Source: RGIG464 sp045599585
Lineage (GTDB): Bacteria; Myxococcota_A; Bradymonadia; UBA4248
DNA length: 51,756 nt
Assembly: GCA_045599585.1 (NCBI GenBank)
Contig: JAZRWH010000016.1
Coordinates: 1 to 51,756 of the forward strand
Direction of reading: 5' to 3'
Below are positions 1-7,742 of this stretch, piece after piece. The notes under the pieces were generated by a model that saw only the letters and a program-made list of their open reading frames with translations, did no database searches and was not told the DNA's origin. A program made the translations under genes and the position numbers. Positions within the stretch are counted from its first letter, which is position 1. Each line of letters starts with the position of its first letter.

Positions 1-139
1 CTTCGGCTTCGCGACGCAGGCGATTTAACAGTAATCTTAAGTCTTTTTCATGCTTAGAAACGACTATATATCGATAAAACAAAGCTACAATAGAGTTATC
101 AGAGAATTCTAGGAAAACTTCGTGGGACAGCAGTGACAA
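1..139 (-). CDS. possible partial CDS running off the left edge
   Basis: On the minus strand an open frame of about 46 codons runs from a TTG at 139-137 off the left end. It is preceded directly by an in-frame TAA. The translation has ordinary protein composition, hydrophobic then Arg/Lys/Leu-rich near the edge (for example HEKDLRLLLNRLRREAE). There is no ATG and no convincing Shine-Dalgarno sequence, so the start is uncertain. I do not recognise the product. An open stretch this short in AT-rich DNA could be chance. Confidence 0.3.
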   Translation of the reverse strand, partial: MSLLSHEVFLEFSDNSIVALFYRYIVVSKHEKDLRLLLNRLRREAE

Positions 140-200
140 ATTTTAATTAATTAGTACAATTGATACAATATTGTTTAAAGTAATTTACACCCATATATTT

Positions 201-230
201 TGCTGCGTATTGGCAAAGCCAATAGCCGCA
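201..230. repeat. bulged-hairpin repeat (GTAT/ATAG family), copy 1
   Basis: Imperfect palindrome. The inner stem TATTGGC (208-214) pairs with GCCAATA (218-224) around an AAA loop. The outer arms 201-206 and 225-230 pair with one mismatch, and G207 is left unpaired on the left arm only. It shares this single bulged G with copies elsewhere in the window. Confidence 0.7.
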
Positions 231-233
231 AAT

Positions 234-265
234 GCGCGCCGTATGCCGCCCAGGCATAGGCGCGC
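234..265. repeat. bulged-hairpin repeat (GTAT/ATAG family), copy 2
   Basis: Perfect 13-bp stem interrupted only by the bulged G241. GCGCGCC (234-240) pairs with GGCGCGC (259-265), TATGCC (242-247) pairs with GGCATA (253-258), and the loop is GCCCA. It lies four bases after copy 1, just upstream of the promoter of the beta-lactamase-like gene. Confidence 0.75.
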
Positions 266-275
266 AAAAAAAGAC

Positions 276-304
276 TTCACATAGAAACTGCATGATATTA
301 TAAA
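276..304 (+). promoter_or_regulatory. promoter of the beta-lactamase-like lipoprotein gene
   Basis: TTCACA (276-281) and TATAAA (299-304) are separated by 17 bp, a good sigma-70-type match. The predicted transcript start near 311 lies after a TTG at 308 and before the ATG at 359, which supports the ATG as the start codon. Confidence 0.6.
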
Positions 305-358
305 TTATTGCATGCGATTCGTCCTATTCACGCAAATCTTTCTTTTGAAGTTGTCACT

Positions 359-1873
359 ATGTGTAAATCAATCCGCAGTATTATTTTTGCATCCATCGTT
401 GGTCTAAGCCTTATTGCAGGCGGATGCCAACCAACAAACATTCAGTCAGCCGCCAATACAGCAGACAAAGTTCAAACTTCCGAGTTTACATTTGCATCTG
501 CCCCGTCTGAGGCATCCGAAAGTGCCCTGAATCAACTAGCTGAGATTGCCAAACATCTTGTCGATTATCAATACGACAAAGGGTTTATCATTGCAGCTGT
601 CACCCCCGACGGCGTATCGGTCAAAGCCCTTGGAACGCTTGCAGATCTGCCAGACCCAGCCCATACGCGTATGCCCATTGGCAGTATGACCAAAGTATTT
701 GTTGGTATGCAGCTCGCTTCGCTCGTTTTGGACGGAACAGTCACGCTCGATACACCGATCACCCAGTGCATGCCTGAAGGCATTGCTGCGCCAGGTAGTG
801 AAGATATCACGCTCAAAATGTTGACGACACACACATCGGGTTTGCCTCGTCTTCAACCCTCTCTACTTCCGAACAAGAGTATTGATCCAACCGATCCTTA
901 CACGCGCGTCAGTGTTTCGGACGTTTGGCAAGACTTGGCCCATACGCCTCGTGAAGGCATGGGAACGATCCAATATAGCAACTATGGCGAAGCTGTTTTA
1001 GGGCAAGCTTTGACTCAATGTGCCCATGCCGAATCTTGGGAAGCCCTCCTTGCCGAACGTGTAACCAACGTACTAGGCTTAAGCAGCATAAGTATTGATG
1101 CCGATGAAAATATACCTCAGGGCTACGATATGGCATTGCTCCGCCAAAAGCCCTGGACTTGGAACGAAAAAGGTATGGTTCCGGCTGGCGCACTCAAATC
1201 GAACATACTCGATTTGAGCAAGATCATTCAGATGAGCATGTCGACGAAAGAATATGCTGGCAAAAGCATGCTCACCAAGTCGCAGGAAGTTCTGTTCACG
1301 GATCATTCGCCGAATCGAACCATGTCAGCGATCGGCATGAATTGGATTCACGGTTTAGGAGCTTACAGTCGATTCGTTCCAGTCCCAGAGGCGGCCGAAG
1401 CGCTTAAGGACATCACGTGGCATAACGGGCAAACTGGCACCTATAACAGCTATTTTGGATTTATTCCTGGACAGAATATTGGCATTGTCGTTTTAAGCAA
1501 CGCCGCCACAGGGAATGCCACGGCCGTCGGTACGCTCGCACTCGCACAATTAGCCAGCAACTCTTCTCAAAACACGCAAAGGGTGCTCAACGAAGTGTTT
1601 AAGCCAAGATTTACGATGTCAACCGAAGCTATGCGAGTCTTTGAAGGCGAATATCTCATCGAAGAGGTAGGCTTGCGCTTCGAATTACGACTCGACGATG
1701 ACGGCAATCTGATGGATGTCACGCATCGTCTTCGCGTTTGGCCCGAAAACGAAACTACCCTAAGCTATCGATTCGTCAATATCACGATAGAGTTTAAAAC
1801 GAATGCCGATGGTACGCAGGAAATTATATTTACCGAAGGCGGAAAATCGACTCCCTTGAAAAAAGTTCGATAA
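359..1873 (+). CDS. serine beta-lactamase-like (class C/DD-peptidase fold) lipoprotein
   Basis: A 504-residue exported serine hydrolase of the beta-lactamase/DD-carboxypeptidase superfamily. The N-terminus is a signal peptide ending at a lipobox-like IAGGC, so lipid anchoring is likely. The three family motifs are present in order: SMTK (catalytic Ser and Lys, about residues 109-112), YSN in YSNYGEAVLG, and HNGQTG in place of the KTG box. The C-terminal 110 residues after the catalytic domain resemble the small beta-rich lipocalin-like tail often found on such proteins. The ATG at 359 is preferred because the signal peptide begins there and the promoter lies at 276-304. These proteins act on peptidoglycan peptides, D-amino-acid amides or esters. 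True beta-lactamase activity cannot be inferred from the motifs alone. It is convergent with ybeY. Confidence 0.88.
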   Translation: MCKSIRSIIFASIVGLSLIAGGCQPTNIQSAANTADKVQTSEFTFASAPSEASESALNQLAEIAKHLVDYQYDKGFIIAAVTPDGVSVKALGTLADLPDPAHTRMPIGSMTKVFVGMQLASLVLDGTVTLDTPITQCMPEGIAAPGSEDITLKMLTTHTSGLPRLQPSLLPNKSIDPTDPYTRVSVSDVWQDLAHTPREGMGTIQYSNYGEAVLGQALTQCAHAESWEALLAERVTNVLGLSSISIDADENIPQGYDMALLRQKPWTWNEKGMVPAGALKSNILDLSKIIQMSMSTKEYAGKSMLTKSQEVLFTDHSPNRTMSAIGMNWIHGLGAYSRFVPVPEAAEALKDITWHNGQTGTYNSYFGFIPGQNIGIVVLSNAATGNATAVGTLALAQLASNSSQNTQRVLNEVFKPRFTMSTEAMRVFEGEYLIEEVGLRFELRLDDDGNLMDVTHRLRVWPENETTLSYRFVNITIEFKTNADGTQEIIFTEGGKSTPLKKVR

Positions 1874-1888
1874 TTGAACAAGCGGCGC

Positions 1889-1925
1889 TTTTGTGGGCTT
1901 ATAAAACGTTGAAAGGCCCACAAAA
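1889..1925. other. hairpin between convergent genes
   Basis: TTTTGTGGGC (1889-1898) and GCCCACAAAA (1916-1925) form a perfect 10-bp stem between the convergent lipoprotein gene and ybeY. The terminal A-T pairs resemble a bidirectional terminator, but there is no free U-tract beyond the stem on either strand, so terminator function is uncertain. Confidence 0.4.
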
Positions 1926-1965
1926 AAGCCAACTAACACCAAATAGTGCAAGCTGGCAAATGCAA

Positions 1966-2508
1966 TTAGTTGAGGACTTTAAGCATCCATTCTTTTTCTT
2001 TGGCGCGCATCACTTTTTCTTCTTCGGGTTCGGCGTGATCGTAGCCCAAGCAATGGAGCGTGCCGTGTATGATGAGGAAAGTCAATTCATCGAGAAGCGA
2101 CCAAGTTTCGGTGAGCGGAGCCATTTCATTTTCGTTAATACGATCTTTGTGATGGCAATTTTCTACGTAACGCATCGCCGTTGGAATACTGATCGCGATA
2201 TCGCCTAACGGCAAGCTTTTCGCGACAGCGGGATCCTCGCCCTCGCGCATCGGGAAAGAGAGAACATCCGTAGGCGCATCGACATCGCGCCATTCTTTGT
2301 TCAATTCGTGAATTTCTTCGTCGGACATGAAAACGATGTTCATTTCTGACTCAGATTCACCAATAAAGTCGTAAAGCTTATAGACGCGCTGCGCGACAGC
2401 ACGCATCGGAACAGGAAGTTCCGTCTGATTACAGAAAGTCTGCGCGCGTTCTTCGATCTCCTCAGGCTCTGGGCCTTCGAAGTTCAAGATTTCATTTTCG
2501 TTAGACAT
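1966..2508 (-). CDS. ybeY: endoribonuclease YbeY (rRNA maturation/quality control)
   Basis: A 180-residue member of the UPF0054/YbeY family, a zinc-dependent endoribonuclease in 16S rRNA 3'-end maturation and ribosome quality control in the cytoplasm. The signature HGTLHCLGYDH (residues 148-158) supplies the three zinc-binding histidines H148, H152 and H158. PTDVLSFP (about 79-86) is the other conserved block. The fifth motif position is Cys rather than the usual Leu. The ATG at 2508 has AAGGAA a few bases upstream. The gene sits 9 bp downstream of an exported-protein gene on the same strand and is probably co-transcribed with it. Genomes often pair ybeY with phoH or era; neither is seen here. 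Confidence 0.95.
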   Translation of the reverse strand: MSNENEILNFEGPEPEEIEERAQTFCNQTELPVPMRAVAQRVYKLYDFIGESESEMNIVFMSDEEIHELNKEWRDVDAPTDVLSFPMREGEDPAVAKSLPLGDIAISIPTAMRYVENCHHKDRINENEMAPLTETWSLLDELTFLIIHGTLHCLGYDHAEPEEEKVMRAKEKEWMLKVLN

Positions 2509-2517
2509 AAGATTCCT

Positions 2518-3174
2518 TTAGGGTTTAATCAGATCGAGGTCGTAGACATTTTTGGTGTCGTTCGTGGAAATCGTGGTTGATGCTACATTTCCAGAGACTT
2601 CGACTTTGCCATTAAAATTCTGGTCAGCCTTTGCGAAGAAGATCTCACAGTTGGCTTTAGAAGCGAGTCCGGCGGATGGAGCCAGAATCATGCGGTATTG
2701 TACGTGATTTTTTCCTTGATGTATAAAAGAAGATACATCGACAGCCGTCTGAGCTTCTTCGTGGGAGATCGTTTTTACGAATTTACCATTAATATAGACA
2801 TCTATATTGTAGCCGAGCAGGCCAGGGAAATTGAAATTGGCGACGAGGTAAGTTGGTTTATTGTCATTGGGCAGCGTACAGCGTTGTTCTTCGAGCTCCT
2901 GAGAGGTAGGATAATTCGTCCCTTCAGGCTGAACGTAGGTTGATTTTCCTTCAGTGACCCCATCGTAAGAGCGTTCCGCAATTTTATATTGTGGTGCATG
3001 TATAATAATATTTCCTTCAGCGTCGATCGAGATCTGATCAATATCTTTAAAGACCTGATTGCGAACAAAAGTAATATCGACGTCATTGAGGAAAATGTGC
3101 GGCTCTGCGAAAGCGTTCGAAGCGAAGAGCAAGCAGGCGAGCAAAGCAGGAACAACAGCAAATACTTTTTTCAT
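2518..3174 (-). CDS. exported protein of unknown function
   Basis: 218 residues with a clear Sec signal peptide: Lys-Lys start, hydrophobic core VVPALLACLLFAS, and a likely cleavage after NAFA. The mature part is mostly beta-like, with segments such as the repeated hydrophobic/polar pattern of NIIIHAPQY, and two cysteines. It resembles no family I can name. A strong Shine-Dalgarno AGAGGTG precedes the ATG at 3174. It is the upstream gene of a probable two-gene unit with ybeY, although an envelope protein has no obvious role in rRNA processing. Confidence 0.8.
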   Translation of the reverse strand: MKKVFAVVPALLACLLFASNAFAEPHIFLNDVDITFVRNQVFKDIDQISIDAEGNIIIHAPQYKIAERSYDGVTEGKSTYVQPEGTNYPTSQELEEQRCTLPNDNKPTYLVANFNFPGLLGYNIDVYINGKFVKTISHEEAQTAVDVSSFIHQGKNHVQYRMILAPSAGLASKANCEIFFAKADQNFNGKVEVSGNVASTTISTNDTKNVYDLDLIKP

Positions 3175-3293
3175 ATTACACCTCTTATAACATCTTCCGA
3201 AACGGGAAGGTGAACGGGAGCAAGGATAATGCCTAACAGAACAAAGGAAAGAAAGCGAGGAAAGGACGAGGCATTGAGTGTTTGTGTGTGGGT

Positions 3294-3439
3294 GGGGGAA
3301 GTCTCCCCCTGAGCGTCTATCAGCGAAGTCAAAGGAGAGAAGGCAAGAGACATCGCTTTTTGCATCGAATCCAACCCATAGCGCGTGTAAGGTTGGGAAA
3401 CATCAACCTTTGACATCGCTGATACGCCGCTACCCCCTC
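3294..3439. repeat. composite repeat element, copy 1 (with internal insert)
   Basis: The left half is GGGGGAAGTCTCCCCC (3294-3309) followed by TGAGCG and CTATCAGC. The right half is GCTGATAC, GCCGCT, ACCCCCTC. In the other copies these halves are separated by only a few bases; here about 90 bp intervene, including the nested stem AAGGTTG (3389-3395)/CAACCTT (3404-3410). It fills the gap between the exported-protein gene and the tail-tube gene. Confidence 0.7.
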
Positions 3440-3662
3440 TGCCTGCGGCGCGCCAAGGGAGGTGGGGGCATCGAGTAACCAGCAGATTTAAATAGAGAAC
3501 GCGAAAAGCGCACAAAGATTCATCGAGAATGCGAAATGGGGCATTAAAGCGGCAGAAGTGGGGACAACAGTTCCCACAAGCGAGTAACGAAGTGAGACAA
3601 AAGGACACGCGGAATAAGGAAAGTAGCGCAGGAAGCCGAGTAGCGCAGACGCAGCCAAGGTA

Positions 3663-3691
3663 TTGAAATTTGGTATAGAAGTTGCTAGAAA
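3663..3691 (+). promoter_or_regulatory. promoter of the tail-tube gene
   Basis: TTGAAA (3663-3668) and TAGAAA (3686-3691) with a 17-bp spacer. The expected transcript start near 3698 leaves a leader of about 38 bases ahead of the AGGAGG at 3723. Confidence 0.55.
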
Positions 3692-3735
3692 AGCAAATGT
3701 CTTTTTTTGTGTTCCTAACCATAGGAGGAAGAACA

Positions 3736-4218
3736 ATGAGTGGCAAATGGAATCGAGACAAGAATATTGACCCATTAGTTAGCTATGCGTTTAGCGTCAG
3801 CATTGGCGAAAGCGAAATCGCTCGTTTTTCAGGTGTAGACGGTCTTTCATACGAAGTAGAAATGATCGAATACCGCGACAGTGCAAGTCCAAACGTCGTG
3901 AGCTATCGTCAGGGTCGTCGCAAACCGTGCCGCGTCACGATGAAACGCGGATTTCTCGTTGGCGGTGTAGGCGGTATGTTCTTTAACTGGATCAAAGAAT
4001 GCGAAGCCGGCACTGTAACAGCAAAGAATATCAACGTTACGGTTGGTGACTACGGTATTGGTCGTGGTCAAGACGAAACGAACGGCAGCAAACTCAAAAC
4101 GTGGGTACTCTCAAATGCTCGTCCGGTCAAATGGTCGCTCAGCAGCCTCGATGGCAACTCCAACAATGCAATTGTTGAAACGATCGAGTTTGTTGTTGAA
4201 TCATTGTCCAATGGTTAA
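3736..4218 (+). CDS. phage T4 gp19-like tail tube protein (contractile tail/eCIS type), orphan
   Basis: 160 residues matching the conserved-tail-tube family that includes T4 gp19 and the Afp1/Pvc1 tubes of extracellular contractile injection systems. The early block with FSVSIGESEIARFSGVDGL, then EYRDSASPNVVSYRQGRRK, then VTMKRGF is the characteristic order of this family. Subunits would stack as hexameric rings forming the inner tube through which cargo is delivered. The start at 3736 is fixed by a strong AGGAGG (3723-3728) seven bases upstream. It has its own promoter and terminator, so it is monocistronic. No sheath, baseplate, spike, tape-measure or AAA+ gene is nearby. It could be a scattered component of a system elsewhere or a domesticated tube protein. 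Confidence 0.82.
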   Translation: MSGKWNRDKNIDPLVSYAFSVSIGESEIARFSGVDGLSYEVEMIEYRDSASPNVVSYRQGRRKPCRVTMKRGFLVGGVGGMFFNWIKECEAGTVTAKNINVTVGDYGIGRGQDETNGSKLKTWVLSNARPVKWSLSSLDGNSNNAIVETIEFVVESLSNG

Positions 4219-4248
4219 GCCATAATCTGCGGTCGCATTGAACAAAAG

Positions 4249-4275
4249 AGCCCCCGGTTTTCGGGGGCTTTTTTT
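4249..4275 (+). terminator. Rho-independent terminator of the tail-tube gene
   Basis: AGCCCCCG (4249-4256) pairs with CGGGGGCT (4262-4269), five-base loop, followed by a run of T. Confidence 0.9.
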
Positions 4276-4342
4276 ATGCACAAAACGACAACGCGCAGCG
4301 CAAAATCATGATTTGTGAGCAGCGAAGCCACTATAAAAGCGA

Positions 4343-4426
4343 GCGCGTATTGAACCTAGCGAAAGCTAGGTGAGAAGCGCGAGCGCGCAGGCGTATTGAG
4401 TGAGTTTACGAACGAAAAGCCTGCGC
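4343..4426. repeat. two degenerate bulged-hairpin repeats
   Basis: The first (4343-4380) has GCGC arms and an inner CTAGC-GAAA-GCTAG hairpin. The second has a perfect outer stem GCGCAGGC (4385-4392)/GCCTGCGC (4419-4426) with G4393 bulged before TAT and a decayed inner stem. Both show the GTATTG start typical of the family. They lie directly behind the RqcH-like gene and may help terminate it. Confidence 0.5.
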
Positions 4427-4435
4427 CCTAGCCTA

Positions 4436-5884
4436 TCAAGTTTCTGTTTTTAACAAACGCTTCAGTCTTTGCTCATCAATATCGACATTTATGATACGTT
4501 CACCACGAATTTCTACTTTTCCTGCTGGCGCACCTTTAATACGTCGAACATTCTTCTGTTGTGTGGCATGGACTTCGGCGTGTGATGACTGAGCGAGCTT
4601 TGAATAGTGGACTGCGAGCATAGCCGCGTCGAGAAGAGAATCAGAGTCGGGGGAAGCGGATTTTACGACGACGTGAGAGCCAGGCATGTGCGCGACGTGG
4701 AGCCACCAATCGTTGCCGCGAGCGACCTTAAACGTCAACAGATCGTTATCTTCTGCCGATTTGCCGACGAGGATGTTAATTCCCTGATTTGTGGTAAAAG
4801 TTTTGTAGGGTTTATGTTCTTGAACTGATTTTTTCTGCGAAGGATTTTGCTGTTTAGGCTGAACTTCTTTGAGGATATCTGCGCACTCTAAAGCGAGCTT
4901 ATCAACCTGTTCGAAGGACTCTGCAGCAGCGAGTTTCGTCAGAGACGACTGAAGCAAATCGACATTTTGGGAAGCTTCGTCCATGCGCGCTTCAATTTGG
5001 GGCAACGCACGTGCCGCACGTTTGCAGCGATTATAGCGTTGTTCGATATTCTGCCTAACGGACTGGCCAGGGGTGAGCTCTATGGTAACATCCTCTCCTG
5101 TTTGAAAGTCGGGGAGGACGACCATCAAGGAGCCTTCAGGAATTTTAAATGCGTACGCCGAAAGCAGATCAGCCTCACTGCGAGCTTTTTGGCAGAGGTC
5201 AGTTTGTTCGAAATCTCGCTCGAGTGCAGCGAGTCTATTTTGATATTTTTTGAGCGCCTGACGTATTTGTTTTTCGAGGAGTGTGCTTGATTGCTGAAAG
5301 CGCTCAGTCTTATCACGTTCGGAGAAAAAAGATTCTAGCGCAAGAAAATAAGCATCATTTGAAATTTGTTCAAATCTATCTTTAAGATTTAAGATATTTT
5401 GTGGATAATGCTTAGGTTTTTGATAAACAGAGTGAACGCAACGTTCTTCATCGGCATGAATCGAGCCTAAGATTTCATCGGACGAAAGATCCAGCAAGAA
5501 AACATTGGAGTGTTGCCCTGAGAATTCGAAAATCAGCGCGTGTCGAGGGGCATCTTGGGGACCGAATTCGAGCGTCACAATTCGATCATCACAAGCAAGC
5601 CGAAGCGAAGCGACACGCTGACTCACAAGATACTTTCGGAGAAGCATCGTAAAGGCTTGGGGATTCTGGGGCGCTTTAGGCGGTTTTTGAACTGGGTAAA
5701 GGTCGAGATGTGCGGGCGCAAAGTCGAACATGAGGTGTCGCGGCGCAAAAGTCGAATCCAGAGCAACGTAGCGTGTAAAGCTCAAACAGAGTCGATTTGG
5801 CGCATCCATGACATGGTCGAGGCGTGCGCCAAAGCAATCGAGTGAAAGTCTTGAAATAATTCGAGTAAATTCCGAGTAATTCAT
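4436..5884 (-). CDS. RqcH/NFACT-family ribosome-associated quality-control factor
   Basis: 482 residues in two recognisable parts: an N-terminal NFACT-N (FbpA-like) domain, about 1-200, and a C-terminal NFACT-R domain (DUF814), about 365-460, with WWLHV and MPGSHVV. A coiled-coil-like central part (about 200-330) contains long Lys/Glu/Leu runs. Asp100-Arg101 fall where the DR motif needed for tRNA-Ala recruitment lies in Bacillus and Staphylococcus RqcH. Family members bind the obstructed 50S subunit and direct C-terminal alanine tailing of stalled nascent chains for ClpXP-type degradation; clpX and clpP are 9 kb away. At 482 residues it is shorter than the roughly 570 of Bacillus RqcH, so the middle or C-terminal parts may be reduced. 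Its ATG at 5884 lies 9 bp after the upstream gene's stop, implying one operon. Confidence 0.85.
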   Translation of the reverse strand: MNYSEFTRIISRLSLDCFGARLDHVMDAPNRLCLSFTRYVALDSTFAPRHLMFDFAPAHLDLYPVQKPPKAPQNPQAFTMLLRKYLVSQRVASLRLACDDRIVTLEFGPQDAPRHALIFEFSGQHSNVFLLDLSSDEILGSIHADEERCVHSVYQKPKHYPQNILNLKDRFEQISNDAYFLALESFFSERDKTERFQQSSTLLEKQIRQALKKYQNRLAALERDFEQTDLCQKARSEADLLSAYAFKIPEGSLMVVLPDFQTGEDVTIELTPGQSVRQNIEQRYNRCKRAARALPQIEARMDEASQNVDLLQSSLTKLAAAESFEQVDKLALECADILKEVQPKQQNPSQKKSVQEHKPYKTFTTNQGINILVGKSAEDNDLLTFKVARGNDWWLHVAHMPGSHVVVKSASPDSDSLLDAAMLAVHYSKLAQSSHAEVHATQQKNVRRIKGAPAGKVEIRGERIINVDIDEQRLKRLLKTET

Positions 5885-5893
5885 ATTTTCGAA

Positions 5894-7291
5894 CTAAGTC
5901 AGATCTTTGATATCGATAGAATCATCGAAGATAAAGTCGTCACCGCTGTCATCCGTAACAGGAATATCATCTTCCTCAGTGGGAAGTAAGCTATCGTTAA
6001 GGATTTCGTTTAAATTATCGGACTCGGTATTTTCGAGATCGAGCGGTTCATTCGCAGAGAGAGACTGGAAAAAGTTATTATCGATAAAGATGATGGGGAG
6101 GTCATTTGGAATAACGCCGATCCGAGCATCGAACATAATGGGAGCAATCTGACGTGCCGAGTAAGCGTAAATTGGGAACTCGCGTGTAGAGCATTCGTTG
6201 AGCGCGTCTTTGGAGATATCGCCATTTGTAAGCAAAACGCCGTGATCGTAGCCAAATTCACGAATGAGATCGCGGAACTGCATGATATCTTCGCTACTGA
6301 CGAGAGAAGCGTGCAACACCTTAATGATCACGGGAATGCAGGAGAGGCCTCGAATTTCTTCAGCTCTAAAGATGAACTCAGTTTCAGTAGTTGAGCACTG
6401 AGCCTGAATCGTATAACTGAGGTGTTTTAGGATAATCGAAGCGAGCTGGAGCCAAGCGTGCGGGGCGAGTTCGCGGATTTTTGCAGTGAGCGCGTGTAAG
6501 GAGTAGGCTCGAAGTTGGCGAGACATATCGTAGAGTCTTGATTCAATTTTAAGGATATGTCTAGCCAAGAAGTTTTCGGACAAAGTCCACATATCAGGCG
6601 GGATATGCATAAAGACAGCGCGTTTGCCGCGAGAAACGCGAAGAGCGTTGTCTGCGCGCATAGCGAGAACGGCAGCCTGTTCGAAGATGGGAGCACCGAA
6701 TTTTTGCGATAGCGTCTGAGCGATTTGTGCACTTCGCATGGGTGCTTGTGAAGCTCGTAATATTTTTACGATCGCAGCACAGACATTATAGTGTTCATTT
6801 TGCTGAGCATTAAGTTCAAGTTTAACGCTCTCAAACTTTTTAGTTTCAGGCCAAATATCGTCGCCCTTTTGAGGCAAGGGATCGAACTCGTCGTCAGATA
6901 GCGAGAGCGCATCAGCTTCGAATTTCAAGCGAACGGCCTGTCTAAACTGAATGTCATCATTTTCGAGTTCAGCGACAGCGGATTCAGGCGAAAGGAGTCC
7001 GATATTTGTCTGAGGAACATCGACGAGGCATTCGACGGGGTTCACTGATTCGACAAGAAATTCTGGAGACCATGATTTCAGTGCGAACAGACCCGACTCG
7101 AGCCGCATAAGCGGAGAGGCTTCATCGTTTCGAGCGATTGCTCTAATTAAACAGGAGGCCATAACGATATCTGGCGTATGTCCGACGTGCCCAAGCAAGC
7201 CACGGTTAATAGCGAACTGGGTAATGGTCTTGTAATCCAGAGGTCGCTGGGCTGATTTTAACACTTCAACAGCCGCCTCAAAAAATGTCAT
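5894..7291 (-). CDS. HARE-HTH protein with a degenerate Mrr-like C-terminal domain
   Basis: 465 residues. The first 75 match the HARE-HTH (HB1/ASXL/RpoE-delta) winged-helix pattern: FFEAAVEVLKSAQRPLDYK, then a region with LLGHVGHTPD, then ASPLMRLESGLFAL. A second winged-helix-like stretch follows at about 165-230. Residues about 270-390 resemble the Mrr restriction-endonuclease core: VIIKVL where Mrr has the QxK strand, then a helix and YDHGVLLTNGDISKDAL, like the G-V-L-x-T-N-G block after it. The Gln of QxK is Ile and the upstream Asp motif is unclear, so nuclease activity is doubtful. The C-terminus is very acidic. HARE-HTH domains are proposed to sense DNA base modification. It starts at ATG 7291 with GGAG upstream and is followed by the RqcH-like gene 9 bp on. 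Confidence 0.68.
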   Translation of the reverse strand: MTFFEAAVEVLKSAQRPLDYKTITQFAINRGLLGHVGHTPDIVMASCLIRAIARNDEASPLMRLESGLFALKSWSPEFLVESVNPVECLVDVPQTNIGLLSPESAVAELENDDIQFRQAVRLKFEADALSLSDDEFDPLPQKGDDIWPETKKFESVKLELNAQQNEHYNVCAAIVKILRASQAPMRSAQIAQTLSQKFGAPIFEQAAVLAMRADNALRVSRGKRAVFMHIPPDMWTLSENFLARHILKIESRLYDMSRQLRAYSLHALTAKIRELAPHAWLQLASIILKHLSYTIQAQCSTTETEFIFRAEEIRGLSCIPVIIKVLHASLVSSEDIMQFRDLIREFGYDHGVLLTNGDISKDALNECSTREFPIYAYSARQIAPIMFDARIGVIPNDLPIIFIDNNFFQSLSANEPLDLENTESDNLNEILNDSLLPTEEDDIPVTDDSGDDFIFDDSIDIKDLT

Positions 7292-7681
7292 GACTTAATA
7301 CTCCGCAAGGAGCATTGCGAGCTAAAAACTCATAGAGCCAGATAGAGCTGGTTAGATTGTCTAACGTACAGATACTGTACGAGTATGAACAGCCAGTGAC
7401 GCTAGGCCTACACGCCAAGCGCGAGACACCTTTAGCGACAATTTTTGAATACACCTCAAGCGTTGAACGTATGGGGCACATTCTTGTAAATCCATCTAAT
7501 TTCTGAAACTCTCTCGAGCTACGTCCGAAGACGTGCGGCCAAAGACCGCGCAAAGCACGCATTTGCAGCCTTGAACTCGGGCGCATGTTGCGCCAAAATC
7601 CTTGCCCATGACGGGCATAAATCTAAACCTACACTCTGTGTACGATATTTGATTCAAAAGTGCAAGGACGTGAGACGCAAA
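7292..7681. other. intergenic stretch without a credible gene
   Basis: About 390 bp between the HARE-HTH gene and the terminator of the large cysteine-rich protein gene. Open frames here lack protein-like composition and ribosome-binding sites. The promoter of the minus-strand HARE-HTH/RqcH unit should lie in its left part, but no strong match stands out. Confidence 0.4.
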
Positions 7682-7713
7682 TAAAAAAAGCAAAGCCTCC
7701 CGAAGGAGGCTTT
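7682..7713 (-). terminator. Rho-independent terminator of the TSP3-repeat protein gene
   Basis: AAAGCCTCC (7692-7700) and GGAGGCTTT (7705-7713) around a CGAA tetraloop. Read on the minus strand the hairpin is followed by a T-rich tract complementary to 7682-7688. Confidence 0.9.
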
Positions 7714-7742
7714 ACTAGATCAGAAATCAGACAATCAGGCAC

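Noticed and set aside
3171..3761. 196-codon minus-strand frame spanning 3171-3761
   Set aside because: It runs through a repeat element and over the tail-tube promoter and start, and has no ribosome-binding site.
7278..7586. 102-codon minus-strand frame upstream of the HARE-HTH gene
   Set aside because: Overlaps the HARE-HTH start by 14 bp, has no family resemblance and no ribosome-binding site.
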